Translations under genes and position numbers: made by a program
Shown here: in pieces, positions 1 through 7,677 of the stretch
How the letters are laid out: each line of letters starts with the position of its first letter
Numbering within the stretch: the first letter of the stretch is position 1
NCBI GenBank assembly: GCA_964631605.1
Contig: CAZVYG010000088.1
Coordinates: 1 to 19,980 of the forward strand
Source of the DNA: JARKQH01 sp964631605
Lineage (GTDB): Bacteria > Verrucomicrobiota > Verrucomicrobiia > Limisphaerales > UBA8199
DNA: 19,980 bases
Direction of reading: 5' to 3'
The notes under the pieces: model-generated
What the model saw: the letters and a program-made list of their open reading frames with translations, nothing else
The model's database searches: none
What the model was told of the DNA's origin: nothing

Positions 1-778
1 GGATGTTGCCGGTGACATAGACCAGGTTGTGCCCCAGCGGGCGGTAGAACGAGAGGCTTCGACGCTCCCCCGCAGCCACCGTCGTTGTGCGATTCTCGAA
101 GCGCAGATAGTCAGTGGGCGGCGCGACGGTGATCCGGCACGCTTTGCCCGGCGCGCCGGGCTTGGCGGTCACCTGCACCACATTGTCATTAAGGGTCAGA
201 GCCGAGATCTCGGCACCGTAATAGTACTGGGAATCATCCCAAGACCAGCCAGCCCCGAACTCCGGCCCGCGAATAAAACTCGCATCGGCCACCAAGTCGC
301 CGCTGACCCGCCGCACCCCGGCATTGGTGAGCGCGAAAACCAGCGGTTCGAGCGCCTTGAGGATGTCGCCGCCGTGAAGCCGGGCGTTAAAGGTCGGGTC
401 GCCGCGACCATACACCACCAGATCACCCCGAAGCGTGCCACCGCGGGTGGGCCGGGTTTCGGCATAAAGCGAAGTGCGGATGCGGTAATCCGGCCCGAGC
501 CGATCCAATCCGAGGGCAACGGTGTAGAGTTTGGAATTGGAGGCCGGGCTGAAGAGCACGTGGCTGTTGTGTTCAAACAGCGTGACACCGGTTTCGAGGG
601 AAACAACTTTCACGCCCCACGAGGCAGCGGCAAACTTGGGCTGGGAGATATGGTTGCTGATCGCCTCGGCGAGCCCGGCGACCGTTGCGGGAGCAGGCTT
701 GTTTTGGGCCGCCGGGCCGAGTTGCAGGCCGATGACCAGGATCCAAAGGCTTGAAACAAAGGGACGCATCATTGTCAT
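1..778 (-). CDS. dacB: D-alanyl-D-alanine carboxypeptidase/endopeptidase, PBP4 type (peptidase S13), N-terminal part
   Basis: The product is a periplasmic penicillin-binding protein that trims or cuts peptidoglycan peptides. The reading frame is open to the left edge, so about 259 residues are visible and the C-terminus is missing. After a start at 778 (in-frame ATGs also at 772 and 769) comes a hydrophobic signal segment (FVSSLWILVIGLQLGPAAQ). The active-site SxxK motif lies in PASNSKLYT, the usual PBP4 context. Later PBP4-like blocks are GDLVVYGRGDPTF, a GW-WDD-YYYGAEISAL block and LTLNDN. The SxN and KTG motifs should lie beyond the edge. No clear Shine-Dalgarno sequence is seen, so the exact start is uncertain. 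It is divergent from rplU and separated from it by about 360 bases. Confidence 0.88.
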   Translation of the reverse strand, partial: MTMMRPFVSSLWILVIGLQLGPAAQNKPAPATVAGLAEAISNHISQPKFAAASWGVKVVSLETGVTLFEHNSHVLFSPASNSKLYTVALGLDRLGPDYRIRTSLYAETRPTRGGTLRGDLVVYGRGDPTFNARLHGGDILKALEPLVFALTNAGVRRVSGDLVADASFIRGPEFGAGWSWDDSQYYYGAEISALTLNDNVVQVTAKPGAPGKACRITVAPPTDYLRFENRTTTVAAGERRSLSFYRPLGHNLVYVTGNI

Positions 779-973
779 CTGATGGGATGGAAGGTTGGTC
801 AATAACGATAACGAAGTCAAATCACGCCCCCAACAATCCTCCACCGTCGGGTTCGGTCCCTTAATCCGCCCGGCAGCCGGACACAGTGACTACGCGGGCG
901 GCCATCGGCTCTTTCCAAGCCGCAAGGCGGCACCCGGCCGGGCGGGATTGGCAGGTTCGGCGTAAAGGAGGGA

Positions 974-1001
974 TTGCGGTTGGTAACAATTGAGGTAGAA
1001 T
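974..1001 (+). promoter_or_regulatory. Candidate sigma-70-like promoter P1 for rplU-rpmA
   Basis: TTGCGG at 974-979 and TAGAAT at 996-1001 are separated by 16 bases. The -10 box matches the consensus in five of six positions; the -35 box matches mainly in TTG. It would give a leader of about 135 bases before rplU. Confidence 0.35.
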
Positions 1002-1084
1002 ATGTTGCCGGGTCAACCGGAGGCGATCTGCCGGGTTTGCGATTCCGGTTCAAGTGTCGCGCCGGAAAAATGCAAAATGAGGCG

Positions 1085-1113
1085 TTGACACGGCGACGGG
1101 GTTTTGATTTCAT
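1085..1113 (+). promoter_or_regulatory. Candidate sigma-70-like promoter P2 for rplU-rpmA
   Basis: A perfect -35 box TTGACA at 1085-1090 is followed after exactly 17 bases by TTTCAT at 1108-1113, four of six matches to TATAAT. Transcription would begin near 1120, leaving a leader of about 23 bases with the ribosome-binding site GGAAG at 1131-1135. Confidence 0.5.
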
Positions 1114-1142
1114 CTCCGTCCCTTTTTGCGGGAAGATTTTTT

Positions 1143-1454
1143 ATGTACGCTGTATTAGAAACAGGAAGCAAACAATATCGGGTGAGCGCCGGAGACACTC
1201 TCCAGGTTGAGCGCCTCGAGGTGGAAGCCGGCCAGCCGGTGACCTTTGACCGGGTGTTGCTCGTGAATAACGACGGCCAGGTGAGCGTCGGCGCGCCGAC
1301 CGTCAGCAACGCGGCGGTGGTGGCGGACGTGGTGGAACATATCCGTGACAAAAAGAAGGTCACCTTCAAGATGAAGCGGCGGAAAGGCTATCACAAAACC
1401 ATCGGGCACCGGCAGCCGTTGACGGTGGTCAAAATCAAAGAGATCAAGCTTTAA
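1143..1454 (+). CDS. rplU: 50S ribosomal protein L21 (bL21)
   Basis: bL21 binds 23S rRNA in the large ribosomal subunit. The 103-residue product begins MYAVLETGSKQYRV, the conserved L21 start, and continues with the family's VGAPTV block and a basic C-terminal part (KRRKGYHKTIGHRQ) that contacts RNA. The length matches the family. The ATG at 1143 is chosen because the L21 N-terminus begins exactly there and GGAAG at 1131-1135 sits seven bases upstream; the frame stays open further upstream, but that extension is not L21-like. rpmA follows after 15 bases, so the two are almost certainly co-transcribed from the TTGACA promoter. Confidence 0.97.
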   Translation: MYAVLETGSKQYRVSAGDTLQVERLEVEAGQPVTFDRVLLVNNDGQVSVGAPTVSNAAVVADVVEHIRDKKKVTFKMKRRKGYHKTIGHRQPLTVVKIKEIKL

Positions 1455-1469
1455 CCGGAGAGTTGTTTT

Positions 1470-1736
1470 ATGGCACATAAGAAAGGTCAAGGCAGCGTTC
1501 GCAACGGGCGCGACAGCGTCAGCAAACGGCTGGGTGTGAAACGATTTGGAGGCCAGTTCGTCACGGCCGGCAGCATCCTCGTGCGGCAGCGTGGCAGCCG
1601 GTTTTTGGCGGGCGACAACGTCGGCACCGGCCGGGACTGGACCCTGTTCGCGCTGGTGGACGGCAAAGTGAATTTCGACCGGAACGGGCGGCGGGTCAAC
1701 GTGGTGGCCGAAGCGGCTGCGCCCGCCAGCAACTAG
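1470..1736 (+). CDS. rpmA: 50S ribosomal protein L27 (bL27)
   Basis: bL27 lies near the peptidyl-transferase centre, where its N-terminal tail helps place tRNA. The 88-residue product begins MAHKKGQGS and continues RNGRDS and KRLGVKRFGGQ, the conserved L27 opening. It has no N-terminal cleavable extension of the Firmicutes type. GGAGAG at 1457-1462 is a good ribosome-binding site seven bases from the ATG. The C-terminal half contains RQRG and the G-GRD block typical of the family, followed by a short Ala-rich tail. It is the second gene of the rplU-rpmA unit and is followed directly by an intrinsic terminator. Confidence 0.97.
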   Translation: MAHKKGQGSVRNGRDSVSKRLGVKRFGGQFVTAGSILVRQRGSRFLAGDNVGTGRDWTLFALVDGKVNFDRNGRRVNVVAEAAAPASN

Positions 1737-1756
1737 CTCCGGTCAGACGGACTTCG

Positions 1757-1783
1757 GGCGAGGCTGCCAGCCTCGCCTTTTTT
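1757..1783 (+). terminator. Rho-independent terminator after rpmA
   Basis: A perfect 9-bp stem, GGCGAGGCT (1757-1765) with AGCCTCGCC (1769-1777), has a 3-base loop and is followed by six T (1778-1783). It ends the ribosomal-protein unit and partly uncouples it from obgE. Confidence 0.93.
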
Positions 1784-1848
1784 GTTGCCGGGACGAAGGG
1801 CGGCAGAGGGGTCAGGCTCGGAACCCATGCAAGGCGAGTGGCCGGATT

Positions 1849-3027
1849 ATGTTTATTGATGAGATCAGGATTTATGCGCGAGCGGGGCACGGCGGCAAGG
1901 GCTGTGTCGCCTTTCAACGCGAGAAGTTTCGTCCCAAAGGCGGCCCCAGCGGCGGCAATGGAGGACGCGGCGGCGATGTGATCCTGGAAGCCGACCACGA
2001 TTTGAACAACCTGATCGCCCAGTTCTATCAGCCGCGCTTGATTGCCCAGGACGGCCAGGGCGGACTGGGCAAGGGGATGGACGGACACGCGGGCAGGGAC
2101 CTGGTGGTCAAAGTGCCCTGCGGCACGCTCGTCTGGGCCCTGGAGCGCGGGGCGGATGCCCCGGCCGAATCAGCGTCCTCGGCGGAGGAAAAACCCGCGT
2201 TGCGGACCGCCGCTTCGCAGCGGCCGATGTTCCGCACCGCCGCCAGGGTGGCGGCCATCGCAGTGGATTTGGGCGGGGAGCCCGAGCAAGGAACATCCAC
2301 GGGTGTTGAAGTTCGCGGCGAGTTGCTGGCGGACCTGACGGAACATGGCCAGCGCTTCCGACTCTGCAAGGGTGGGCGCGGCGGACTGGGCAACCGCAAC
2401 TTCGCCACCGCCACGCGCCAGGCGCCGCGGTTCGCCCAACCCGGCGAGCCCGGGGAGGAGGGGCATTTTCTGCTCGAACTGCGGATGATGGCCGAGGTGG
2501 GGCTGGTGGGCTATCCCAACGCGGGCAAATCCACCTTGTTGACCGCCATCTCGCGGGCGCAGCCCAAAATCGCGCCCTATCCCTTCACCACCCTCCACCC
2601 GCAAATCGGGATTGTGGAGTACCCGGATTTCTTCCGGCTGACGGTGTGCGACGTGCCCGGGCTGATTGAAGGCGCGCATCGAAACGTGGGGCTGGGGCAC
2701 AAATTCCTGCGGCACATCGAGCGATGCAAAGTGCTCGTGCTCCTGCTCGACATGGCGGGCACGGACGGGCGCGCGCCGTGGGACGATTACCATAGCCTCC
2801 TCCGCGAGTTGGGCCTCTACGACCCTTCCCTCACCGAGCGGCCGCGGCTGGTCGTGGCCAACAAAATGGATGAGCCGGTGGCCGAGGAAAACCTGAAGTC
2901 CTTCAAGCGTCGCATCCGCAAGACGCCGGTGCTGCCGATCTCCGCCGCGCTTGGCGAAGGCGTCGAGCGCTTCAAAAAACTCATCCGCGAGGCGGTGGCT
3001 CAGGCCGGCGCCGCCGCGCCTGCCTAA
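1849..3027 (+). CDS. obgE: Obg family GTPase with an inserted segment in the Obg domain
   Basis: Obg is a ribosome-associated GTPase involved in 50S assembly and stress control. The 392-residue protein opens MFIDEIRIYARAGHGGKGC and has the Gly-rich Obg fold to about residue 205. The GTPase domain follows: GYPNAGKST (221-229, G1), DVPG (268-271, G3), NKMD (338-341, G4) and ISAALGEG (G5, about 364-371). There is no long C-terminal OCT-like domain. Residues about 98-155 are an extra segment between the expected VPCGTLVW and GELLADLTEHG blocks; its DNA holds nested inverted repeats (2201-2254). The ATG at 1849 fits the family start, with only a weak AGGCGAG upstream. The gene follows the rpmA terminator and has its own terminator. 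Confidence 0.96.
   Translation: MFIDEIRIYARAGHGGKGCVAFQREKFRPKGGPSGGNGGRGGDVILEADHDLNNLIAQFYQPRLIAQDGQGGLGKGMDGHAGRDLVVKVPCGTLVWALERGADAPAESASSAEEKPALRTAASQRPMFRTAARVAAIAVDLGGEPEQGTSTGVEVRGELLADLTEHGQRFRLCKGGRGGLGNRNFATATRQAPRFAQPGEPGEEGHFLLELRMMAEVGLVGYPNAGKSTLLTAISRAQPKIAPYPFTTLHPQIGIVEYPDFFRLTVCDVPGLIEGAHRNVGLGHKFLRHIERCKVLVLLLDMAGTDGRAPWDDYHSLLRELGLYDPSLTERPRLVVANKMDEPVAEENLKSFKRRIRKTPVLPISAALGEGVERFKKLIREAVAQAGAAAPA
2201..2254. repeat. Nested inverted repeats inside obgE
   Basis: TGCGGA (2201-2206) pairs with TCCGCA (2231-2236). Inside it GCCGCT (2209-2214) pairs with AGCGGC (2219-2224) around a 4-base loop. A second hairpin follows directly: CCGCC (2237-2241) with GGCGG (2250-2254). 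All are perfect matches. The stretch encodes residues of about 118-136 in the extra segment of the Obg domain. It could be an in-frame palindromic repeat element, but high GC alone makes some pairing likely. Confidence 0.5.
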
Positions 3028-3056
3028 AAGATTCCATCCGTCCCGCGGATGCTTTT
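3027..3056 (+). terminator. Probable terminator after obgE
   Basis: CATCCG (3035-3040) pairs perfectly with CGGATG (3046-3051) around a 5-base loop, followed by CTTTT (3052-3056). An AAAA run at the left flank could extend the stem. The T tract is short, so efficiency is uncertain. Confidence 0.65.
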
Positions 3057-3113
3057 GAACGAAGGCCGCCGGCTGCGCGAAGGGAAACGGCAACGGCCAT
3101 CCTTGCCGAAGCG

Positions 3114-3142
3114 AAAAAAATCGCCGCTGCCCCCGGCAGCGG
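3114..3142 (-). terminator. Intrinsic-terminator-like hairpin facing left
   Basis: Read on the minus strand, CCGCTGCC (3142-3135) and GGCAGCGG (3131-3124) form a perfect 8-bp stem with a 3-base loop, followed by CGA and seven T (3120-3114). No minus-strand gene is recognised immediately to its right, so what it would terminate is unknown. It may block antisense transcription into obgE. Confidence 0.55.
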
Positions 3143-3211
3143 ACAAGGGAGACCCTCGAGCAGGCGACCGCCTGGATCGCGATGCCTGAAAACACAGTCA
3201 AAAATAGTCTA

Positions 3212-3240
3212 TTGCCAGCCGCGGCAGAATCTGCTAAGGA
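3212..3240 (+). promoter_or_regulatory. Weak candidate promoter for tRNA-Gly
   Basis: TTGCCA (3212-3217) and TAAGGA (3235-3240) are 17 bases apart and would start transcription about ten bases before the tRNA. The -10 match is poor, so placement is the main support. Confidence 0.25.
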
Positions 3241-3256
3241 TTTGGCCTGGCTGGAA

Positions 3257-3330
3257 GCGGGTGTGGTTCAGTGGTAGAATGCGGGCTTCCCAAGCCTGAG
3301 ATGAGGGTTCGATTCCCTTCACCCGCTCCA
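3257..3330 (+). tRNA. tRNA-Gly (anticodon CCC)
   Basis: The 74-base sequence folds as a full cloverleaf. The acceptor stem GCGGGTG pairs with CACCCGC, followed by discriminator T and an encoded CCA. The D stem is GTTC/GAAT, the anticodon stem CGGGC/GCCTG with loop TTCCCAA, and the T arm GAGGG-TTCGATT-CCCTT. Anticodon CCC reads GGG glycine codons. The tRNA stands alone between obgE and an apparently decayed region, and tRNA 3' ends are common integration sites. Confidence 0.95.
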
Positions 3331-3597
3331 ACTCCTCAAAAAATCAATCACTTGTGCAGTTCCCAAGAGCTAAGAAAGCGCCACCTTACAGCAGTTTCTT
3401 ACAGCATAGCTACCCGTTTTTAACGCAGTCAAGACCGTCAAAAGGCGCCAGTTTCAGACCCTTTCCCAAGCATCAAAATCGTTCCCAGCCCCGTTTGCGC
3501 AGTACTGCTCACCCTTTCTCACCCGATGGTTCACGACAATTCCGGGTGAGCCGCCAAGGCGTGACTTCCTTTTTGGCGGGGGTAGCATGGCGGCGAT

Positions 3598-3942
3598 ATG
3601 AAATGCTCACTGGCACTGTTTGGCTGGTTGGTGCTGCCAGCGCTGGTTCTGGCGCAGGACAACACCAAGCGGGACCTGCACGAAATGCACAAGCTGCATC
3701 AGGACTCCAAGGCGTACATCACGATGCTCGATGATCCCAAACGTGACGCGTACCAGAATCCGCACGAGGTCATCACCGCGCTGAAGCTCAAGAAAGCCGA
3801 AACGCCGGTGGGGCCGCCGCAGGAGATGCGGATCGAGCGTGACGATCTGGTTGAAGAGATGGAGAAGAACGGGTTCCGTTTGGACGCAGAACACACGTTT
3901 CTGCCCTACCAATACTTCCTCGTGTTCAAGGTAAAGCAGTAA
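3598..3942 (+). pseudogene. Secreted class I methyltransferase-family remnant lacking the SAM-binding core
   Basis: The frame encodes 114 residues with a signal peptide (MKCSLALFGWLVLPALVLAQ). Residues about 43-65 (MLDDPKRDAYQNPHEVITAL) match the pre-core block of a family of exported class I methyltransferases. Residues about 67-111 (ETPVGPP...GFRL...FLPYQYFLVF) match that family's C-terminal end. The Rossmann core that should lie between them, with its DxGxGxG-type motif, is absent: the two blocks are joined in frame at LKLKK/AETPVG. From memory of the family about 110-120 residues are missing. The frame has no internal stop, so it is either an internally deleted gene or a retained small secreted protein. 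Family assignment rests on recognised motifs, not a search. Only weak ribosome-binding signals precede the ATG. Confidence 0.6.
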
Positions 3943-4024
3943 GCGGCAAGGTTACGAAGTCCATCGAGCCAGCGTCCTATCCGCACCTGTGGCGGTGGCT
4001 CACTGAATTCGGCACCATTGAGAC

Positions 4025-4777
4025 ATGAAACCAAGCACAGCATGGCAGGAGTTCTTCGACGGACATGCGCCGAACTACCTCCAGAATTGCTTCACCAAGA
4101 ACACCGTTGCGGAAGTGGATTTCCTGATCGCCGCGCTGGGCCTGAGCGCGGGCGCTGCCGTGCTCGATGTCGGTTGTGGCACCGGCAGACATGCCATTGA
4201 ACTGGTCCGCCGTGGGTACCGCGTGACCGGTATCGACATTTCAGCGGGGATGCTGGAGCAGGCCAAGAAGGACGCACAGGCGGCGGGTGTGGAAGTTCAG
4301 TGGCGGCAGGACGATGCCACGTCGTTCGCACTGGGTGACCAGTTTGACGCAGTAATCTGCTTGTGCGAGGGCGCTTTCGGCCTCTTGGGACGCGGCGATG
4401 ACCCGCTTGGCCAGCCGTTGGCCATCCTCCGCCGCGTGGCGGCGGCGCTGAAGCCGTCGGCCAGATGCCTGTTCACCGTGCTGAACGGATTCGCAATGGC
4501 CCGGCGGCACTCCAACGAGGACGTGGCCAAGAAGATTTTTGATCCGCTGGGCCTGACTGAACTCTCAGATGTTCAGCCGCGTCCACTGGCTGGCGGTGGT
4601 GAAATGCGCGAGCGCGGGTTCGTTCCCACCGAACTGACCCTGCTGTTTCAGACGGCGGGCCTTCAGGTGCTGAACATCTGGGGCGGTACTGCGGGCAACT
4701 GGGGACGCCGAGCGGTTGACCTTGATGAGATGGAAATCATGGTACTGGCGTGCAAGGCACCCGACCTCAGTAGTTGA
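4025..4777 (+). CDS. Class I SAM-dependent methyltransferase
   Basis: The 250-residue protein has a full SAM-binding Rossmann core. Motif I is VLDVGCGTGRHA (residues about 47-58), the acidic end of strand 2 is VTGIDIS with the usual SAGMLEQAKK helix after it, and a DDATSF block provides the adenine-side acid. The FDAVICLCEGAFGLL segment corresponds to motif post-II. These features support cytosolic methyl transfer from SAM, with unknown substrate. It lies 82 bases after the core-less methyltransferase remnant but is not its missing part, because it has its own complete fold. Its 3' end overlaps the end of the convergent small HTH gene by 11 bases. No strong Shine-Dalgarno sequence is seen before the ATG. 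Confidence 0.85.
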   Translation: MKPSTAWQEFFDGHAPNYLQNCFTKNTVAEVDFLIAALGLSAGAAVLDVGCGTGRHAIELVRRGYRVTGIDISAGMLEQAKKDAQAAGVEVQWRQDDATSFALGDQFDAVICLCEGAFGLLGRGDDPLGQPLAILRRVAAALKPSARCLFTVLNGFAMARRHSNEDVAKKIFDPLGLTELSDVQPRPLAGGGEMRERGFVPTELTLLFQTAGLQVLNIWGGTAGNWGRRAVDLDEMEIMVLACKAPDLSS

Positions 4778-5006
4778 ACAGGTCGCGCAGTGTGTAGTTC
4801 TTCCCGGTGGCCCGGTTCAGCGCCGCGAGCACTTTCGATTGCGTGTTCAGGGTCAACCGCCTGCCTTTGCAGGCGCGGGACACCATCTTGTGCGTCATCT
4901 CCACGGGTGAGGCGGCCACAAGGTCGTGCGGCTTGAGGTTGTGCTCCCGCATGAGCCGGGCTATCGGCTGCTCTCCCAAGTTGCGTTCGATTTCCGGGTT
5001 CATCAT
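4767..5006 (-). CDS. Small conserved HTH-like protein (79 residues)
   Basis: The protein begins MMNPEIERNLGEQPIARLM and ends TGKNYTLRDLFNY. It is predicted all-helical and rich in basic residues around MTHKMVSRACKGRRLT, where a recognition helix would lie, followed by a Lys/Asn-rich helix. The pattern recalls lambda-repressor/XRE-like small proteins that I associate with Verrucomicrobiota and relatives, so DNA binding is plausible but unproven. It converges with the upstream methyltransferase gene and overlaps its last 11 bases. A possible -10-like TATAGAAT lies upstream around 5037-5046 on the minus strand. Start could be either of two adjacent ATGs. Confidence 0.7.
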   Translation of the reverse strand: MMNPEIERNLGEQPIARLMREHNLKPHDLVAASPVEMTHKMVSRACKGRRLTLNTQSKVLAALNRATGKNYTLRDLFNY

Positions 5007-5036
5007 ACGATGCTGATTCTTTGCAGGCCGCTGCGC

Positions 5037-5297
5037 TTATTCTATACTCGAACCGATCCAGAGGGCTTCGTCGGCCACGCCTGTCGGGAGCCGAGACCCA
5101 AGCGCCAGCACTGACCACCAGTAGCTGGTCGCAGGGCACCGCTTCATTGTCCCCGCTCGTTCTTGGGTCGGAACTTCCTCCGGCGAGGCATTCGCAATGG
5201 ACTTTCGGTCATGCCCGGTGACCTTGCGGATTCCACGGATGGAATACCCACGCTGGCGGAGCAAGCGGATGGCAAACCGACTGTTGGCTCTGAGCAT
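5037..5297 (-). pseudogene. Degenerate transposase-like fragment with an HTH-like N-terminus
   Basis: From the ATG at 5297 the frame reads RFAIRLLRQRGYSIRGIRKV then TGHDRKSI, which resembles the helix-turn-helix opening of IS21-type and related transposases (recognition helix followed by an 'R-K-(T/S)-(V/I)' turn). After about residue 35 the sequence no longer looks like a folded transposase, and the frame ends after about 86 residues. No DDE catalytic region, partner ATPase gene or terminal inverted repeats are seen nearby. The assignment is tentative; it could be a chance frame in decayed DNA. Confidence 0.3.
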
Positions 5298-5364
5298 CAC
5301 GATAATGTACGCCTTTTCCAAGTTTGCCAAGCGACCTTGCGCCGAGTACGGTATTCCGAGCGGT

Positions 5365-5478
5365 ATGAACGACCGAATCGTCATTGATCCGAAGGTGTGC
5401 CACGGCAAGCCCGTTGTGCGTGTGCGAGGATGCCGGTGTCCCTGATCGTCGGCAGCGTGTCAATTGGAGGTGAAAGGG
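5365..5478 (+). pseudogene. DUF433-type antitoxin gene fragment with a one-base frameshift
   Basis: The frame opens MNDRIVIDPKVCHGKPVVR, the characteristic DUF433 (VapB-like, COG2442) start. The family then normally reads RGTRxPVS; here the frame instead runs into RGCRCP and a stop at 5443-5445. Another frame continues the family pattern as ARMPVSLIVGSVS from about 5424. Restoring one G after CGTG near 5421 would give R-G-A-R-M-P-V-S-L-I-V-G, so a single-base loss explains the break. The C-terminal half of the family is missing, because the next gene starts at 5480. No DUF5615-type PIN-like toxin partner is present. Confidence 0.65.
5466..5473 (+). promoter_or_regulatory. Strong ribosome-binding site of the HTH-EIIA gene
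   Basis: GGAGGTGA ends six bases before the ATG at 5480 and is the best Shine-Dalgarno match in the window, which fixes this start. Confidence 0.8.
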
Positions 5479-5479
5479 T

Positions 5480-6190
5480 ATGCCCTATCAGACGTTTGGC
5501 CTGGAGGAAGTCGCGCGTTACCTGCACCTGAGCCCGGCGGAGGTTGAGGACCTGGTCAAGCGCCAGGAGATCCCCTTCGAGAAACGCGGGGGCCGCCTGG
5601 TCTTCCGCAAGGCGGACATTGAAACCTGGGCGTCCCGGCGCATACTGGGCTTGGAAGGCAAACGCCTGACGGATTATCACCAGAAGACCTCCCGCGCAGT
5701 GCAGGAGGTGGTCCGGCACCAGGCGCTCCTGCCGGAGCGGCTGCGGCCGGATTTCATTGACGCGGCCCTGCCGGCCAAGACGAAGGCTTCAGTCCTGCGC
5801 GAAATGGCGTTGTTGGCGGAGAAAACCGGCCGGGTTTACGACCCGGCCGCGTTGCGTGCGGGATTGCAGGCCAGGGAGGAACTTTGCTCGACCGGGGTCC
5901 CGGGCGGGCTGGCGCTGCTGCATCCGCGCCATCCCGAAGCGTACCTGTTTGAATCCCCCTTCATGGTGTTGGGCCGAACCGTTCAGCAAATTCCTTTTGG
6001 CGCGCCGGATGGCCGGCCCACGGACCTGTTTTTCCTCATCGCCTGCCCGGATGACCGCATGCACCTGCATGTGCTGGCGCGCCTGTGCCTGATGGCGCAG
6101 AAAACGGCGATGCTCGAGGAGTTGCGGCAGGCCCCAACGGCGGCGGCCATGTACGACGTGATGATCCACTCGGAACTCGCCGTCCTCTGA
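5480..6190 (+). CDS. HTH domain fused to PTS EIIA (Ntr/fructose type)
   Basis: The 236-residue protein joins two modules. Residues about 4-55 are an excisionase/MerR-like DNA-binding domain (GLEEVARYLHLSPAEVEDLVKRQEIPF, then a GGRLVFRKADIETW wing). Residues about 88-236 are a PtsN-like EIIA domain with the phosphorylatable histidine at His148 in GGLALLHPRHP, followed by VLGRTVQQIPF and the FFLIACPDDRMHLHVLARL block of the fold. The family relays phosphate from HPr-type carriers and usually has a regulatory rather than transport role. No membrane EIIB/EIIC or HPr gene is near, so a signalling role is inferred. It is followed after 143 bases by threonine synthase in the same direction. Confidence 0.87.
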   Translation: MPYQTFGLEEVARYLHLSPAEVEDLVKRQEIPFEKRGGRLVFRKADIETWASRRILGLEGKRLTDYHQKTSRAVQEVVRHQALLPERLRPDFIDAALPAKTKASVLREMALLAEKTGRVYDPAALRAGLQAREELCSTGVPGGLALLHPRHPEAYLFESPFMVLGRTVQQIPFGAPDGRPTDLFFLIACPDDRMHLHVLARLCLMAQKTAMLEELRQAPTAAAMYDVMIHSELAVL

Positions 6191-6333
6191 CCCCGTTTGC
6201 CAAGGCGGACCGGCTCCGGGCCTGGGGCTCCCGGTTCGGGTCGGACTGCCTTGTGTTCCGGGCTTGAAATGGGCGGCGGGAGTCTCAAGATGTAGCCTTG
6301 CGCGTCCGGAAGGTCTGGACACCATTGTGCAAC

Positions 6334-7677
<1,344 letters not shown>

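Larger units (their letters stand above)
779..1142. other. Divergent intergenic region between dacB and rplU
   Basis: No convincing gene is seen in these 364 bases. The stretch holds the two candidate promoters for rplU-rpmA listed separately. On the minus strand upstream of dacB there are TTGAC boxes, but none has a well-placed -10 element. Short open frames here have no recognisable protein features. Confidence 0.6.

Noticed and set aside
29..754. Plus-strand open frame opposite dacB
   Set aside because: The minus strand has the PBP4 SxxK motif and family blocks; the plus frame has none.
2170..3201. Open frame on the minus strand opposite obgE
   Set aside because: obgE on the plus strand has all the GTPase motifs; the antisense translation has no recognised domain and is His/Arg/Gly-rich.
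3551..3579. CCGCCAA/TTGGCGG inverted repeat before the methyltransferase remnant
   Set aside because: The loop is 15 bases and there is no T tract or conserved element; a regulatory role near the ribosome-binding site is possible but unsupported.
3354..3734. Open frame after tRNA-Gly
   Set aside because: Composition is Ser/Pro/Arg-rich without motifs, and it overlaps the signal-peptide frame of the methyltransferase remnant in another frame.
6191..6333. GC-rich inverted sequence after the HTH-EIIA gene as a terminator
   Set aside because: Stems are imperfect and no T tract follows, so read-through into thrC is equally likely.
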